Positions 1 to 10,710 of a DNA stretch of 64,000 nucleotides are shown here, one piece after another. The first letter of the stretch is position 1. Each line of letters opens with the position of its first letter. The translations under genes were made by a program, and so were the position numbers. Source of the DNA: Septoria linicola (Eukaryota > Ascomycota > Dothideomycetes > Mycosphaerellales > Mycosphaerellaceae); contig CP099418.1 in the NCBI GenBank assembly GCA_024114885.1, positions 2,294,001 through 2,358,000 on the forward strand, given 5' to 3'. The notes below the pieces were generated by a model. The model was not told the origin of the DNA and made no database searches. It was given only the letters and a program-made list of their open reading frames with translations.

Positions 1-1377
1 ACAGCCATCGCAGAATATTATTGCGTTTGCGTTTTCGCAGTCCCCATCGTCGCAGATGGAGCACTTACTATCAGGCTCGTCTCCCGGTGGGTTGTGATCG
101 CCATTGACTGCGGCTTGCGAGCTCGATCGGGGCCGATGAGTCTGTGCATGACGAGGCTGTGGCTTCGGTATTCGCTTCTCCAAGGCGTGATATTCTTTCT
201 CGATTTGAGTCATCGTAATCTCGAATATCGCAGGCTTGATTGCAGGCATATCTTCCTTTTTGCGCTCATCATTTAGTGCTTCCAGCCAGGCAACATCTTG
301 CTCATCCATATCGTATTCCACTTTGCCAACGACCGGATTGCCAGGACCCGAGTCTGCAGGCCCGTCGCTCGCCAGTCTGAGGCTCACATCTGCCTCGTCC
401 TCGACATGCTGGTTTTCAGATAATCGGATCAGTACGGTCGGAGGAAGCTCGAAACGATCACTCTCTTGATATCCGACACCTGCCATCGTTCGATCCACAT
501 AGTTGACCTTGTTCTGCAGCTGATCTTCTTCATATTGCAAAAAGTGGTTATACTGTCGGAACGAGGGCTTCGGCAAATTCAGACGCTCTTTGGGATTGTG
601 CGTCGGCAAAGGCAGAATGCGAGGTGCAGGAGGGGAGCCTAGGCCGCTCAACATCGACTCTGGCCTTCGAGGAGGTCGACCAGGTTTACGCTTTTGGGGT
701 GTGGTATTGCCGCGTGTGAGTGGTAGAGATCCCTCATCTTCAGCATCCTCCATCTCGACATCGCCATCGGCCTCCAAACTGTTCAATTTCAGATTCTGTA
801 GCCGTGGATCCTTCTTGGCTGTCCGTCCATCCACTTCGTCTGCATGAAAAATCATGAGACTCGCTGCCAAATCAAGCTCAGGATGGAACTCGTCCCAGCT
901 CCGCTCTTCACGCGGCTTGTAGCCATCGCTGGCCTGACTCGCCGCCGCTGCCGCTGCTGCGTTGCTATATCTGGGGCGTGGTGTCGTTGGAGGTGGGGCA
1001 TATCGCTCGGGTCGCTCACGTCGTGGCCTCGTTATCATCGAGGAGCGCGATGTCGAGGGCGTATCGCCGTTGGTAGCTGCCAGAATGCGATGTTTCGGCG
1101 CTTTGGCAACAATGTTCGGCCTCCCACTATGCTCTCGCCTCGGTCTACTTCTTGGCGCACTGGATATGAGGCCACGCTGGACAGCTTCGGCGCGCGTCAT
1201 CTCGTTGCCGTCCTCGTCAATGTACCTTCCACCACCTCCCGGTCCTCCTGCGACAAACTGCAGCTTGAGCTTTTTAGGTGGAGGGTCAGCACTCAGAGTC
1301 TCCTTAGGCTCTATTGACGCTAGGGCGCGTGGAGTGCGAGCTGCTGCGCGTCGCGGAGAGGTGTCGGAGCCAGCCAT
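1..1377 (-). CDS. NTO1: Nto1-like PHD-finger protein (NuA3 complex), N-terminal 459 residues; cut by window edge
   Basis: The frame is open on the minus strand from the ATG at 1377 to base 1 with no stop, so the gene continues outside the window. The first ~430 residues are basic and low complexity, with an alanine run and a KKRKPGRPPRRP stretch resembling an AT-hook. They are followed by a region typical of the enhancer-of-polycomb-like part of Nto1/BRPF/Jade proteins. The last residues visible contain CSICDDGDCENANAIIFCDG, the start of the first PHD finger of this family, with its conserved acidic and asparagine residues. Nto1 is the scaffold of the NuA3 histone H3 acetyltransferase in fungi, and its PHD finger reads methylated or unmodified H3 tails. 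The second, extended PHD domain and any bromodomain lie beyond the edge. Nto1 and Jade-like paralogues cannot be fully separated from this fragment. Confidence 0.83.
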   Translation of the reverse strand, partial: MAGSDTSPRRAAARTPRALASIEPKETLSADPPPKKLKLQFVAGGPGGGGRYIDEDGNEMTRAEAVQRGLISSAPRSRPRREHSGRPNIVAKAPKHRILAATNGDTPSTSRSSMITRPRRERPERYAPPPTTPRPRYSNAAAAAAASQASDGYKPREERSWDEFHPELDLAASLMIFHADEVDGRTAKKDPRLQNLKLNSLEADGDVEMEDAEDEGSLPLTRGNTTPQKRKPGRPPRRPESMLSGLGSPPAPRILPLPTHNPKERLNLPKPSFRQYNHFLQYEEDQLQNKVNYVDRTMAGVGYQESDRFELPPTVLIRLSENQHVEDEADVSLRLASDGPADSGPGNPVVGKVEYDMDEQDVAWLEALNDERKKEDMPAIKPAIFEITMTQIEKEYHALEKRIPKPQPRHAQTHRPRSSSQAAVNGDHNPPGDEPDSKCSICDDGDCENANAIIFCDGC

Positions 1378-1810
1378 TTTGGTGTTGTCACTAGAGTGCG
1401 GGCTGCACGGTCCCACGTGCTTCCGCTCGGTCGCGCTTCAGTCATGCGCGTCCAGCCTCTATCGTGCGCTTTCGCACGATGTGATTATCGGGCTACCAGC
1501 ACAGTACGTTCAAGGACACCAGAATGCCGTGGAGTTCACAATGATGTCGTGCAGTGTACACTCGCGATACGCGTTTGATGTAGCAAGTCAGGCAGGGGAG
1601 CGGGAAGTGCGAGTGGGTCCCGCTAGCGCAAGAGCTTATTTAGGGCAAGAGCAGTGCCCACTACCGGGGTGAAGACAGCACTATGAGCACATGTTGAGCA
1701 CGGAATGCGACGCACGAATTGTGTCTCGTGCAGACTTCCCACCCGCGCTCGCGAACTTGGATTCGAGCTGTGTGAGAGACCATACATCGGCAAATGCGCA
1801 ATTGGACAAG
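1378..1810. other. Divergent intergenic region between NTO1 and cystinosin genes
   Basis: These 433 bases must hold both promoters of the divergent pair. I see no gene and no clear repeat; open frames here do not resemble proteins. Confidence 0.5.
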
Positions 1811-3356
1811 ATGGCTAGTGAGCAGGTGATACAGGCTGCACACATCATCTCCTGGGCCATCGGCTGGATCTACATGGTCGTAAGAATCGCAGCGCGCACA
1901 TATCGTCTCAGATGATCGCTGACTTATGTCGTATAAGGCTTGGACTTTCTCATTCTTCCCGTACGTGAAGTGACTCAGCAGAAGGCATTTTTCCTACTCG
2001 AAATAACCACAAAGCACAATACTGCTTAATCCACATTTCGCCTACGTGTTATCATGGAGAACCGTCGACTCGCCGCTCTGAAGGGATGGGGCGAGGTGTC
2101 AGGAATTCGAGAACGCATTTGCATATCTTCGCCAGCTCGGCCTCGATTTCAATCAAAGCCCACGCTCACTTCCGGCTCCATGCTTTCGACCCTGCTCTTG
2201 GTCGTCTGTAAGAAGGCTTGCTGACTTCTGAGATCCAGGCAAGCGATCCTTAACTGGAGGTGAGTTCGAATAAGTAATACCCAAGGATTGTGTGCTGACT
2301 TGCGAATGTGTAAGACGGTGCACGACGGCGGGACTGATGCCTGACTTCGTACTCTTAAACATATACGGCTTCACGTGCTATTCAGTATCGACAGCGTTAT
2401 TTCTCTATTCGACAAGTATTCGAAATCAGTAGGCAGAAGCCCCCATGGAGACCTCTGAGACACTACTAACTTCTGGTTGACGATATAAGGTATGCAGCAC
2501 GGCACCCCGCTTCACCCGAGCCGACCGTACGCTTCAACGACCTGTGCTTTGGTTCTATTGGGCTTGTAAGTCAGGCATTGAGCGCAGCTGCCTGTCCAGC
2601 TCAATGACATGCCACCGTAATGGCCGCGATATTCTGACTGGGGTCCTCTAGGCCGCTTCTGTCTTGACGTACTCGCAGTTCTGGCCTCGTCTTTGGGGTT
2701 GGGATCCCAGGAATACCACTCATCGCCACGTCACCAAAGTCACACTTGGCTTGATCTACGGCGGAATATTCGCCTTGATCCTTTTGATCGGTACGTAAAG
2801 CGGCTGCCAGAATGCATTCGTCCTCACTTAAGTGTCCCTGCGTCTTATGCCAATGCTGTGGCACTTTGTGCTCAGGACGAGTTGATGAAAGTGCAGAGGT
2901 ACGGATTACGTCGCTAAGACACCGCTGACCATCTGCCTGTTACCTTTAGTCGTGGTTGAGACGAGAGGCAGCCCGAGCGGATGGGCTTGGATCGACGTTG
3001 TGTATGGCATGGAGTATGTCAAGTTGATTTACACAATCTTCAAATACATACCACAGGTCGTCGCCAACTTCAGGCGACAATCTACCAAGGGGTGGTCTAT
3101 TGAGCAACAGTTGCTTGACTTCACCGGCGGCATCCTCAGTCTATCGCAGCTGGTCATCGATAGCAGTCTCCAGTCGGACTGGTCTGGTCTCACTGGAAAT
3201 CCGCTGAAGTTTGGACTGGCAAACATCTCGTTGATCTTCGATGTGATCTTCATAATGCAGCACTTCGTGCTGTTTGGACCCGTGGATGAGACTCTTGTGG
3301 TAGATGGCAGGTTGGAAGGCGAGGACGAAGCGCTGCTTGCTCATCGAAACGATTAG
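1811..3356 (+). CDS. Cystinosin-like lysosomal/vacuolar cystine transporter, seven exons
   Basis: The spliced product is 283 codons including the stop. Exons are 1811-1879, 1938-1960, 2239-2259, 2315-2428, 2490-2565, 2652-2790 and 2950-3356; phases agree and all introns are GT-AG. The protein starts MASEQVIQAAHIISWAIGW and has seven hydrophobic segments and two PQ-loop motifs, FFPQAILNWRR near residue 30 and YIPQVVANFRRQSTKGWS in the second half. Between them is the family-typical VRFNDLCFGSIGL and LTYSQFWPRLWGW. Cystinosins are proton-driven exporters of cystine from lysosomes or vacuoles (yeast Ers1 is related). Two internal exons are only 23 and 21 bases long, so single-frame ORF calling finds only the last exon. 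The tail after the last helix is short and acidic. Substrate is inferred from the family. Confidence 0.87.
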
Positions 3357-4403
3357 TGCCGCGATAGAACGATCTCCCGGCAGTGTATGTGGCTACACTG
3401 GAGGGCAGTTCCTGACCCAGAAGCAGACATCTGGCATTAGAGTAGAGACTGTATGCTGAAGATGTGTACAATAATCATACTTCACAGGCAGGCTCTCCGG
3501 CCTCAATTGTGGAGGCTTCATCGATCTTTCGAAGTGGACGCACAGGCCGGCACTCACGCGACTCAGTTCAGCCCAGACGGTCGGTACCGCTAACTACTTC
3601 GCTAGTTGTTCTCGAAATTCGTCTGATGTGACCGAGTCCAATAATCCGAGACGATAGCGTCGCAGAAGTGCTAGGAGGTAGATCGTCATTGTAATCCTAC
3701 TTCACAGCATATGGTCCTGACCTGAAGTCTGGTATCATTCATGCTTGGAATGGAGTCCAGCAACTCCTTCTCGGTGATTTCTTGATGATTGAGTTGATGT
3801 CATTGGTGTAACGACCGCGTGATCTTCGCAATAATGCACGGTGGCACTGCAGTAGTGGGCAGCGGACACCAAAACCTCACCTCTTCGCAAAAAGCGAACA
3901 CACGAAGTCCAGCTACTGAAATGCGTGCCAGACGCAGGCCAATGAGTAATGCGCGCATCGAAGGCATGTGACTGCCGTGCCATGTGTCAAGCACAGTCTG
4001 GATGGTGTCCACAAACGAGATGCGCCGCGCCGGTAGCAGCCACTGAGCAGTGCAGTACCAAACTTTATGGCCACACTGTCTGCGCCGGAAAGCGTTGCTA
4101 GTGGTTTTCGCGCAGAGCTTATGCCAGACTGTTGACGATCGCCTCTCAGGAACGGTGCTCGGGAGCAGAAAGGGCGGCATACGGCTCATGCACGCGATGC
4201 AGCAGCGAACATGCAACAGCCAGGAGTTCACCACTGGTGGATGTGTGATCTGATAGATCAGAGGCCTGGCCTGCACGCGATGTAATCATTACTGTTGATT
4301 CTGTCACTGCTTCCTACCTGCTGCTTTTGCCTGTGCCACCTGCGATTGCTTGCTCTTGAGCATTGAGCTGGACGACTGGACAATTCTGGATATGTTCGGA
4401 TAG
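3357..4403. other. Intergenic region upstream of LOV-RGS gene
   Basis: About 1 kb of non-coding sequence with the 3' end of the cystinosin gene and the probable promoter and leader of the LOV-RGS gene. A 158-codon minus-strand frame at 3800-4276 begins with GTG and has no family-like composition, so it is not called. Confidence 0.45.
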
Positions 4404-7400
4404 ATGCACTCTCCTCGTGCCTCGGTGAGCAGGCAAATTGTGCCTCAACCACTGATTTTGGGGCAGCGTTCCCTGTCTAAGGAAAACAGCATTGGACAAT
4501 CGACTTCGAAGCGTGACTCTGCCATCGGCCTTGGAGGCTTTGTACGCAAGATATCCCTGAAACGACCAACTTCTGAATCTTTGAGTCAAGAAGCTATGGC
4601 TCCAGTGTATAGATTGGTACGTCACCTTTTCAACATTCTCACCACCTGTTGTTACACCCGCGCAGGCTGCGCACTATATGTCACTTTTCGAATGCGGTAA
4701 CCTATGACAAGCCATCCATCATCGATCGGCCCCTCGTCATCAACCCCAGTTCGAGGCGCGCGATAGGCTTTGGGCACACCAATAAACACTGGAACTTTCG
4801 GTCGTCCGCATTTGACCAGCACTAGTTACCTTGCTTTTGCTGCTTCTTCTTTGGTTCCTGCATATTGTGCTGCAGATCCCCGTAGCGCGTATATTACTGC
4901 GCATGCGCCAATGCCCTCGACACCAAAGCGCGAAATGCGTCTCAAGGCATTCAGTTCAGCTTACGAGTATGTCAAACAGTACCCCCACCAGTCGCCCAAT
5001 GGTCGTCGCGAACTTCGTGCGATGGAGAAGGAAAACCAAAAGGAACGCCCGCCGAGTGGCACCACGGCGCAACCTCGCGATCGCAGCAAAATGAATAGCG
5101 TCGACACAGTCGACACAGCAATATTTGCGCCTGCCCTCAATGGTGAACACCACAATGGCACAAATAGCGAGGATTCGGACGACCGACACTACGTGCGGAG
5201 CTCGACACAATCGGATGGCACTGTGCATCGATCTAAGAGCATTCACAGCGTCGACTCTGATCTGCCTCGCTCGCCCAATTTCGTTGACATGGACGGTGGA
5301 ACTGGGCAGACAGCTGCACCAGCCGAGCTCAGCAAACGCGGCATTCACATCCCCACCAGGACCAGGTACGTCTCTGCAGCCAGCTGCGGCCGCTACAACG
5401 TGCTCAATCCGGACCCGATTACACTGACGGTAAGCAGCAGCAGCAGGCCAAAGCCTCCACAACCATTCCAGCCTGCGCACGCAAAGCCTACAGCATGGTA
5501 TGGAACGACACATGAGCCAGGTTCTCCATCTCCCGAATCGCCCGATGACATCGCTTATGAGGCCGGTGCACGAAGTAGTGCTGGCTCGGTTTTCTCGCAA
5601 GACACTTTAGCGACGTCAATACACACTCTCCCACCACTCCAGACAAAAGGGCCTGACAACAGCGATTCCTCCTTTCTCGAACCTGTGCTGGAAGACGACC
5701 CACGGTCTTGGGATCTTGTGGCCCCAGCTCAGGATGATCAAGACATTGGCTCGTACGCACTCGAGAAACGATCGGACCAGTTGTTCAGTGCCGAGCATCT
5801 GCGAATCATTTTCGATGACCCACAACTGCTGCTACGATTTACAGGCTTCTTGAATTCGCACAGACCGCAGAGCATCTCCATACTAATCTACTACTTGGAC
5901 GCGCTCAAAGCTCTACGTGCGATCAATTATGCCAACGCGATCGCGGAGGCACTGGAACCGATCAAAGGTCAGAACTTCACCGATGAGGCATCTAAGCCAA
6001 CCCTAAACGCGACGTTGGAGGAGAAAGCAAACCGCGCATTCAATGTTTTGGTACAGGAGGATCTTCCGGCGTACGTTGCACACACCTGGACACAGGTTGT
6101 GAGTATCAGCATTCAACGAAGAATAACTGGTACTCTTGCACCACACCTTAGAGAAGCGAGCGAAGGCCTTGCAGAAGTCTTCTGCCTCACAGATCCAAGT
6201 CGTACTGACAATCCGATTGTGTTCGCGAGTGAAGAGTTCACTCGGACTACACAATATGGCATGAACTATGTTATTGGCAGGAATTGCCGCTTCTTGCAAG
6301 GGCCCAAGTCCTCGCCGCATTCGGTTCGTCGTCTCGCGATCGCCACCGTTGGTGGTAAAGAGCATTGCGAAGTGTTTGTCAACTATCGCAGGGATGGATC
6401 GCCATTCATGAACTTGTTGATGACAGCGCCTCTGATGGACAGCCGAGGGAACATAAGATATTTCATTGGCGCACAGGTTGACGTGTCTGGACTGATCAAG
6501 GATTGCAGTGAGATGGACGGTCTCATGCGCTTAGTGGAGAAGGAGCAAGCCGAGCGTAGTGAAAATGGAGATGAAGAGGAAGGCCACAAGGATGAGTTCC
6601 AAGAACTCAGCGAAATGTTTAATGGTGCAGAGCTGGATACCGTACGGAAATACGGAGGGCGTATGCATAAGGAATATGTGGACCACAGCGATCGAGAAAG
6701 TGTGCATCGGCCTCGTCTGCTCCTTAAGGACACCAGCCAGGATATTTTGGACAAAGACAAGCGCGCCATGTCTGATAGTGGTGCTTCCGCTGTCGTGAAA
6801 GAGCGCCTCAATGGCAAGCTTGAGGGTGTTTATCAGAATGTGAGTCGAGAAGCCCTGCTGTGTTTGTCACGGCCGGATTAGCTGACGTTTCCTAGTACCT
6901 CCTCATCCGCCCTGCGCCCTCTCTAAGGATCCTTTTCACATCTCCGTCTTTGCGTGTGCCTGGGATTCTTCAGTCTCCTTTTCTGAACCGCATCGGCGGC
7001 TCGAGCCGGGTGCGGTCAGACCTTGGAGCAGCACTCGCTGAAGGTCGTGGTGTTACAGCCAAAATCAGATGGCTGACACGTCCGGATGAAGATGGCGAGG
7101 GCGAGGGACGACCACGCTGGATACATTGCACACCTCTGCTTGGCCATTCGGGTGCAGTTGGGGTGTGGATGATTGTTCTTGTCGATGAGGAAGGTTCCTT
7201 GCCTGGGGGCTCGTTTGGTCGGCGCTTTAGGCAGGCGCCGCCAGTGTCTAGCAACATTGGTGGCAAGGAATGGGATGCGTCTACCTCAAGGGAACGCCGT
7301 CAACTGAACACATATGACAAGGACGATGCGCGCAAGGGGGTTGCAAAAGGCGACTTCTACAACCAACCCGGGAGTCGAGCTGCCAGCCACAGTGCAAGTG

Positions 7401-7513
7401 TCAGCCGCTTTGCCAGCCCTGCAGGACGCGGACCCAGTCGAGAGCGAAGACCAGAGCCTCAGCATCTGACGAGTGCGTCCGCCAGCGAATTTTCATTCAA
7501 TCTACGGGGCTAG
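4404..7513 (+). CDS. LOV-RGS blue-light receptor (BcLOV4-like); 5' exon structure uncertain
   Basis: The main exon runs in one frame to 6839, followed by a 56-base GT-AG intron and an exon at 6896-7513. Order: Ser-rich N-terminus, RGS-like helical region (about 5780-6110), LOV domain (about 6210-6510) and a C-terminal PAS-like and basic tail. The LOV core has GRNCRFLQG with the flavin-binding cysteine codon at 6285-6287, then NYRRDGSPFMNLL and YFIGAQVDVS, which carry the expected Asn and Gln flavin contacts, so it should be photoactive. In Botrytis, a protein of this layout (BcLOV4) moves to anionic plasma-membrane lipids in blue light; RGS domains act on G-alpha. The 4770 frame opens with TTG, so it is not the true start. 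A likely first exon starts at the ATG at 4404 and ends near 4618 (donor GTACGT), but joining it downstream needs a frame change near 4701 (see findings). Confidence 0.82.
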
Positions 7514-7842
7514 CCTGCAAGGCAGTGAAAGGCAGGTCAAATGGCGTAAATCATGTGATTAACAAGGTGTGGAGGACAGCCTCTCAACTAGAAGTTATAC
7601 CCTAGGTTGTAATGTCCGGTGTATACCAAAGTATTTATGAAGCAGTGTTACACGAACATTTTCTACAGTAATGCTACCCGGTGCAATCAAAAAGACCAAA
7701 TTAGCTCATTCTCATTCGGTATGTTCCGACCCTCTCCCATCGAACATCGATTCGAAGCTGAGGCATTGGGCAAACCACATTTTCAACAAGCAGGATCCCA
7801 CGGCACTGCGCGAATTACCAGCAAGGAGTCATCGTTGATAAA
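7514..7842. other. Short intergenic region
   Basis: 3' flank of the LOV-RGS gene and promoter of the small membrane protein gene; nothing further recognised. Confidence 0.4.
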
Positions 7843-8343
7843 ATGTCCGACTCGAAAGCCCTCGACCACGCGTCGTCGTCGTCGTCGTCGTCATCATCAT
7901 CACCGCCAGCAAATAGACAGCATGACCGATTGTCAGCAGCAAAAGCCAACATCAAGTTCCTCGTTGATCCCAAAACTGGCCCACAACCTCAACAGCTTCG
8001 GACACGCGCATTTCTGCGAAGCGTACGATATCTCACGATTTTCCTGTTCTGGAGGCTCGTGCGATATGCCAAATACGCCGCTGTAGGCGCTCTTACGGCC
8101 GCGGTTGCTTCTACAGCTATAGGATCTGTAGTCAGCGGTGCGGCGTTCGTGGTTGCACCGACAGGACTGCTCGGTGGAGCGACAGTCGGCATCGTGTGGG
8201 CTGTGGCGAAATTCGGATGGAGGAGAGTGCATGCGAAGCCGCGAAAAGGAAGTCAGCACCACGACGGTGATCCTCGAACGGATGAGCGAGAGGACGCCGA
8301 ACAGACGCTCGCAAAGAGAGAGGCCAGAGTGGAACCATGGTGA
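7843..8343 (+). CDS. Small uncharacterised membrane protein with serine run
   Basis: Single exon of 166 residues, opened by an ATG in good context (AAAATGTC). Residues 11-20 are ten serines encoded by a TCG/TCA microsatellite. Residues ~30-60 are polar and basic. A central block from about residue 60 to 125 has two hydrophobic segments, YLTIFLFWRLV and a glycine/alanine-rich helix including GLLGGATVGIVWAVAKFG. The C-terminus is strongly charged and rich in Arg, Glu and Asp. It therefore looks like a small two-helix membrane protein with cytosolic tails. I do not recognise a named family. The gene lies between LOV-RGS and spermidine synthase genes on the same strand, with separate promoters. 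Composition and start context favour a real gene. Confidence 0.6.
   Translation: MSDSKALDHASSSSSSSSSSPPANRQHDRLSAAKANIKFLVDPKTGPQPQQLRTRAFLRSVRYLTIFLFWRLVRYAKYAAVGALTAAVASTAIGSVVSGAAFVVAPTGLLGGATVGIVWAVAKFGWRRVHAKPRKGSQHHDGDPRTDEREDAEQTLAKREARVEPW
7871..7903. repeat. TCG/TCA trinucleotide microsatellite
   Basis: Six or more TCG units followed by TCA units, inside the serine run of the small membrane protein; likely variable in length between strains. Confidence 0.85.
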
Positions 8344-8886
8344 TGATGCCTTGAGCTGAGCTGCAGTGCGAAAGCATGAAATCCCTTCACCATTATCTCT
8401 GCTACATCGGAGGTGCGACCTACCGTTCGATTCCAGAAGTGAAACAGATGTTCTCGTCCCAGCGCAGCAGATAAAATAGCCAGGTGCATGAGAGCCAGTT
8501 GGATTGAGTAAACCATGAGCTAACGATGTTTCCATGAAGAGTTCAAACATGGCCGGCGAGTAGCCCAATACTACATGTATACAGATAGAGTAGACTCCAC
8601 CAAAATAACAGAATTACGCTGTACCTAATCCTTCCGTTGTACATTACTACTGCGAAAGTCGAATGGTTCAAGAACGGTAGATCTGGAGATGTCTACGAAG
8701 GAGCTAGTTGGGGCCCTGCATAAGATTGAGATTGAGATAAGTAGTTAGTGGGGCTGACGCGAAAATGTTTTGATTCACTTGTGCCAGCACAAAAAACCTG
8801 CTTCCTTCTCGCTCTCACTACTGCCGTGCGTTCCACAATACATCTTCAATCTTCCACCGACAACACAGACCACTGAAATAAACACA
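8344..8886. other. Intergenic region upstream of spermidine synthase
   Basis: Non-coding promoter and leader region of the spermidine synthase gene. The bases before its ATG are A/C rich (AAACACAATGG), a good fungal start context. No other feature seen. Confidence 0.45.
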
Positions 8887-9839
8887 ATGGCTGAAATCAC
8901 TCACCCAACCATCAAAGATGGCTGGTTCCGCGAGATCAACAAAATGTGGCCTGGTCAAGCCATGACGCTCAAGGTCAACCAGGTTGTGCACCACGAGAAG
9001 TCGAAATACCAAGATGTCCTCATCTTCGAGAGCAGCGACTATGGCATGGTCCTTGTCCTCGATAACGTTATCCAATGCACCGAGCGCGACGAGTTCTCCT
9101 ACCAGGAAATGATCGCCCACCTGGCTCTCTTTTCCCACCCAAACCCCAAGAAAGTTCTCGTGATCGGAGGCGGAGATGGAGGTGTGCTGCGTGAGATTGT
9201 CAAGCACGAGAGCGTCGAGGAGGCCATTCTGTGCGATATCGACGAGGCTGTCATTCGTTTGAGCAAGAAGTATCTGCCAGGCATGTCCGTTGGCTTCAAC
9301 CACCCAAAGTGCAAGACACACGTTGGTGATGGGTTCAAGTTCTTGGACGACTACAAGAACGAGTTTGACGTGATCATCACGGACAGCTCAGACCCAGACG
9401 GACCTGCAGAGGCGCTTTTCCAAAAGCCATACTTCCAGCTGCTGCACGATGCGCTGAAGGAGGGTGGAGTGATCAGTACCCAAGGTTGTAAGCCCTTTTC
9501 TCGAAGCCACTGTTGAGACGTGGTGTAGATCTATTGTATGCTGACTATCTCTCTCTAGCTGAGAACCCATGGCTGCACCTGAGCATCATCCAGCAGCTCA
9601 AGAAAGACTGCAAGTCTGTTTTCCCAGTCGCTGAATATGGCTGGACCACCATTCCTACCTACCCCAGCGGCCAGATTGGCTTCATGGTCTGCACAAAGGA
9701 CGCCAGCCGCGACGTCACGAAGCCGTTGCGCTCTCTCGACGATGCTGAGGAGGACAAGCTATTCAAATACTACAGCAAGAAGGTCCACGAGGCGGCGTTC
9801 GTACTGCCAAAGTTTGCGGAGAAGGCACTGCGCGAGTAG
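8887..9839 (+). CDS. SPE3: Spermidine synthase
   Basis: Two exons, 8887-9487 and 9559-9839, split by a 71-base intron inside the serine codon of the TQGSENPW motif; the product is 293 residues, the usual length. The enzyme transfers an aminopropyl group from decarboxylated S-adenosylmethionine to putrescine in cytosolic polyamine synthesis. Supporting motifs are DGWFREINKMWPGQAM at the N-terminus, the Rossmann-type VLVIGGGDGGVLRE near residues 89-102, and the catalytic region IITDSSDPDGPAEALF, whose DSSDP carries the active-site aspartate. GQIGFMVCTKD is typical of the C-terminal part. The start is fixed by the family N-terminus. Spermine synthase is possible in principle, but the TDSSDPDGPA signature fits fungal spermidine synthase. 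Confidence 0.96.
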
Positions 9840-10387
9840 GAGAATGCGGACAAGATGAAGATGTCAAACGAGCTTATGATACCACAAAAGGCGTTTCCGG
9901 GGAGCTAGGTGCGCACATGGCGAGCCGCACGCGTTAGACCGTAGAATACACTATCCACATGAGCTACCATCCATGGTCACTTAAACCATAGGTGTGCCCG
10001 CACGCCCAAGGCCACATCTATCTCACAGCGTTCAGCAACGAAGCTGGACCACAAGGATCATGCAGCGCGTGTCTGGTAGTCATCAGCAGGCTTGTACTCC
10101 AAAATTGAAGTGCGGTGGAACGGTGAGTGTGTTGTAGAACTGCTCAGATACTGTTGATACAAGCGCTCAATAAAACAAAAACTGGTATGCTGGAAAATCA
10201 CTCGTGCCTTCGTCGCGCCTCATGCCCAATGCTCAGAGCAGCAAGCGCATCATCGCCATTATTCTCGTGTCGGCCCTTCGCAAAGTCGCAGATGTGGGTA
10301 TCGTATGTCTACTCGCTCAATGCATGTCTCCTTGATTCACAGCAACGCGTGCCGCTGTGTTCCGCTGGTCGTCGCTTGAAACGTCCT
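9840..10387. other. Convergent intergenic region between SPE3 and PMP3
   Basis: Both flanking genes end here. An AATAAA at 10169-10174 could serve as a polyadenylation signal for SPE3, although it lies over 300 bases past the stop. No gene seen. Confidence 0.4.
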
Positions 10388-10710
10388 CTAGTACTTCAGA
10401 ATGATGTACCTGGCGGATGTTAGCACGTGGCTCTAGCGTGGTAGAAACTTGTCGAGCCAACTTACAAAGCGTGGATGATACCAGGAATGTAACCGAGAAT
10501 GGTCAACAGCAGGTTGATGAGCAGATCTGCGCCACAGCCACGCTCAAGGAAGACTCCAAGTGGTGGCAGAAGGATGGCGAAGATGATCTTGATGATGTCG
10601 CTGTGAACGAGGTCAGCAGAGTCCTCGATTGTGCCTCTAGCTCAGCTGGTATGCCGCCCTCATCCGGCGCAACAGCTCGACTGTGAAGCTTACCTTCCGG
10701 TGAAAGGCAT
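10388..10710 (-). CDS. PMP3: Pmp3 plasma-membrane proteolipid (three exons, 57 residues)
   Basis: Too short for ordinary ORF calling. Exons on the minus strand are 10710-10694 (17 bases), 10600-10466 and 10409-10388 (22 bases); together they give 57 residues, exactly the family size. The protein begins MPFTG, then SDIIKIIFAILLPPLGVFLE, a cysteine-containing turn, LLINLLLTILGYIPGIIHAL and YIILKY. Two hydrophobic hairpin helices with the LPPLGVFLERG motif define the Pmp3/SNA/RCI2 family. These proteins sit in the plasma membrane, influence membrane potential and help tolerance to salt and cold. The ATG is fixed by the conserved MPFTGSD start. The intron positions interrupt Ser (codon 6) and Leu (near residue 51). 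Confidence 0.95.

Noticed and set aside
3800..4276. 158-codon minus-strand frame
   Set aside because: It opens with GTG, not ATG, has many Cys/Arg/Trp residues without any motif, and lies in the upstream region of the LOV-RGS gene.
4770..4920. Taking the LOV-RGS start at 4770
   Set aside because: The codon is TTG, and the first ~35 residues overlap a pyrimidine-rich tract ending in TGCAG that looks like the end of an intron.
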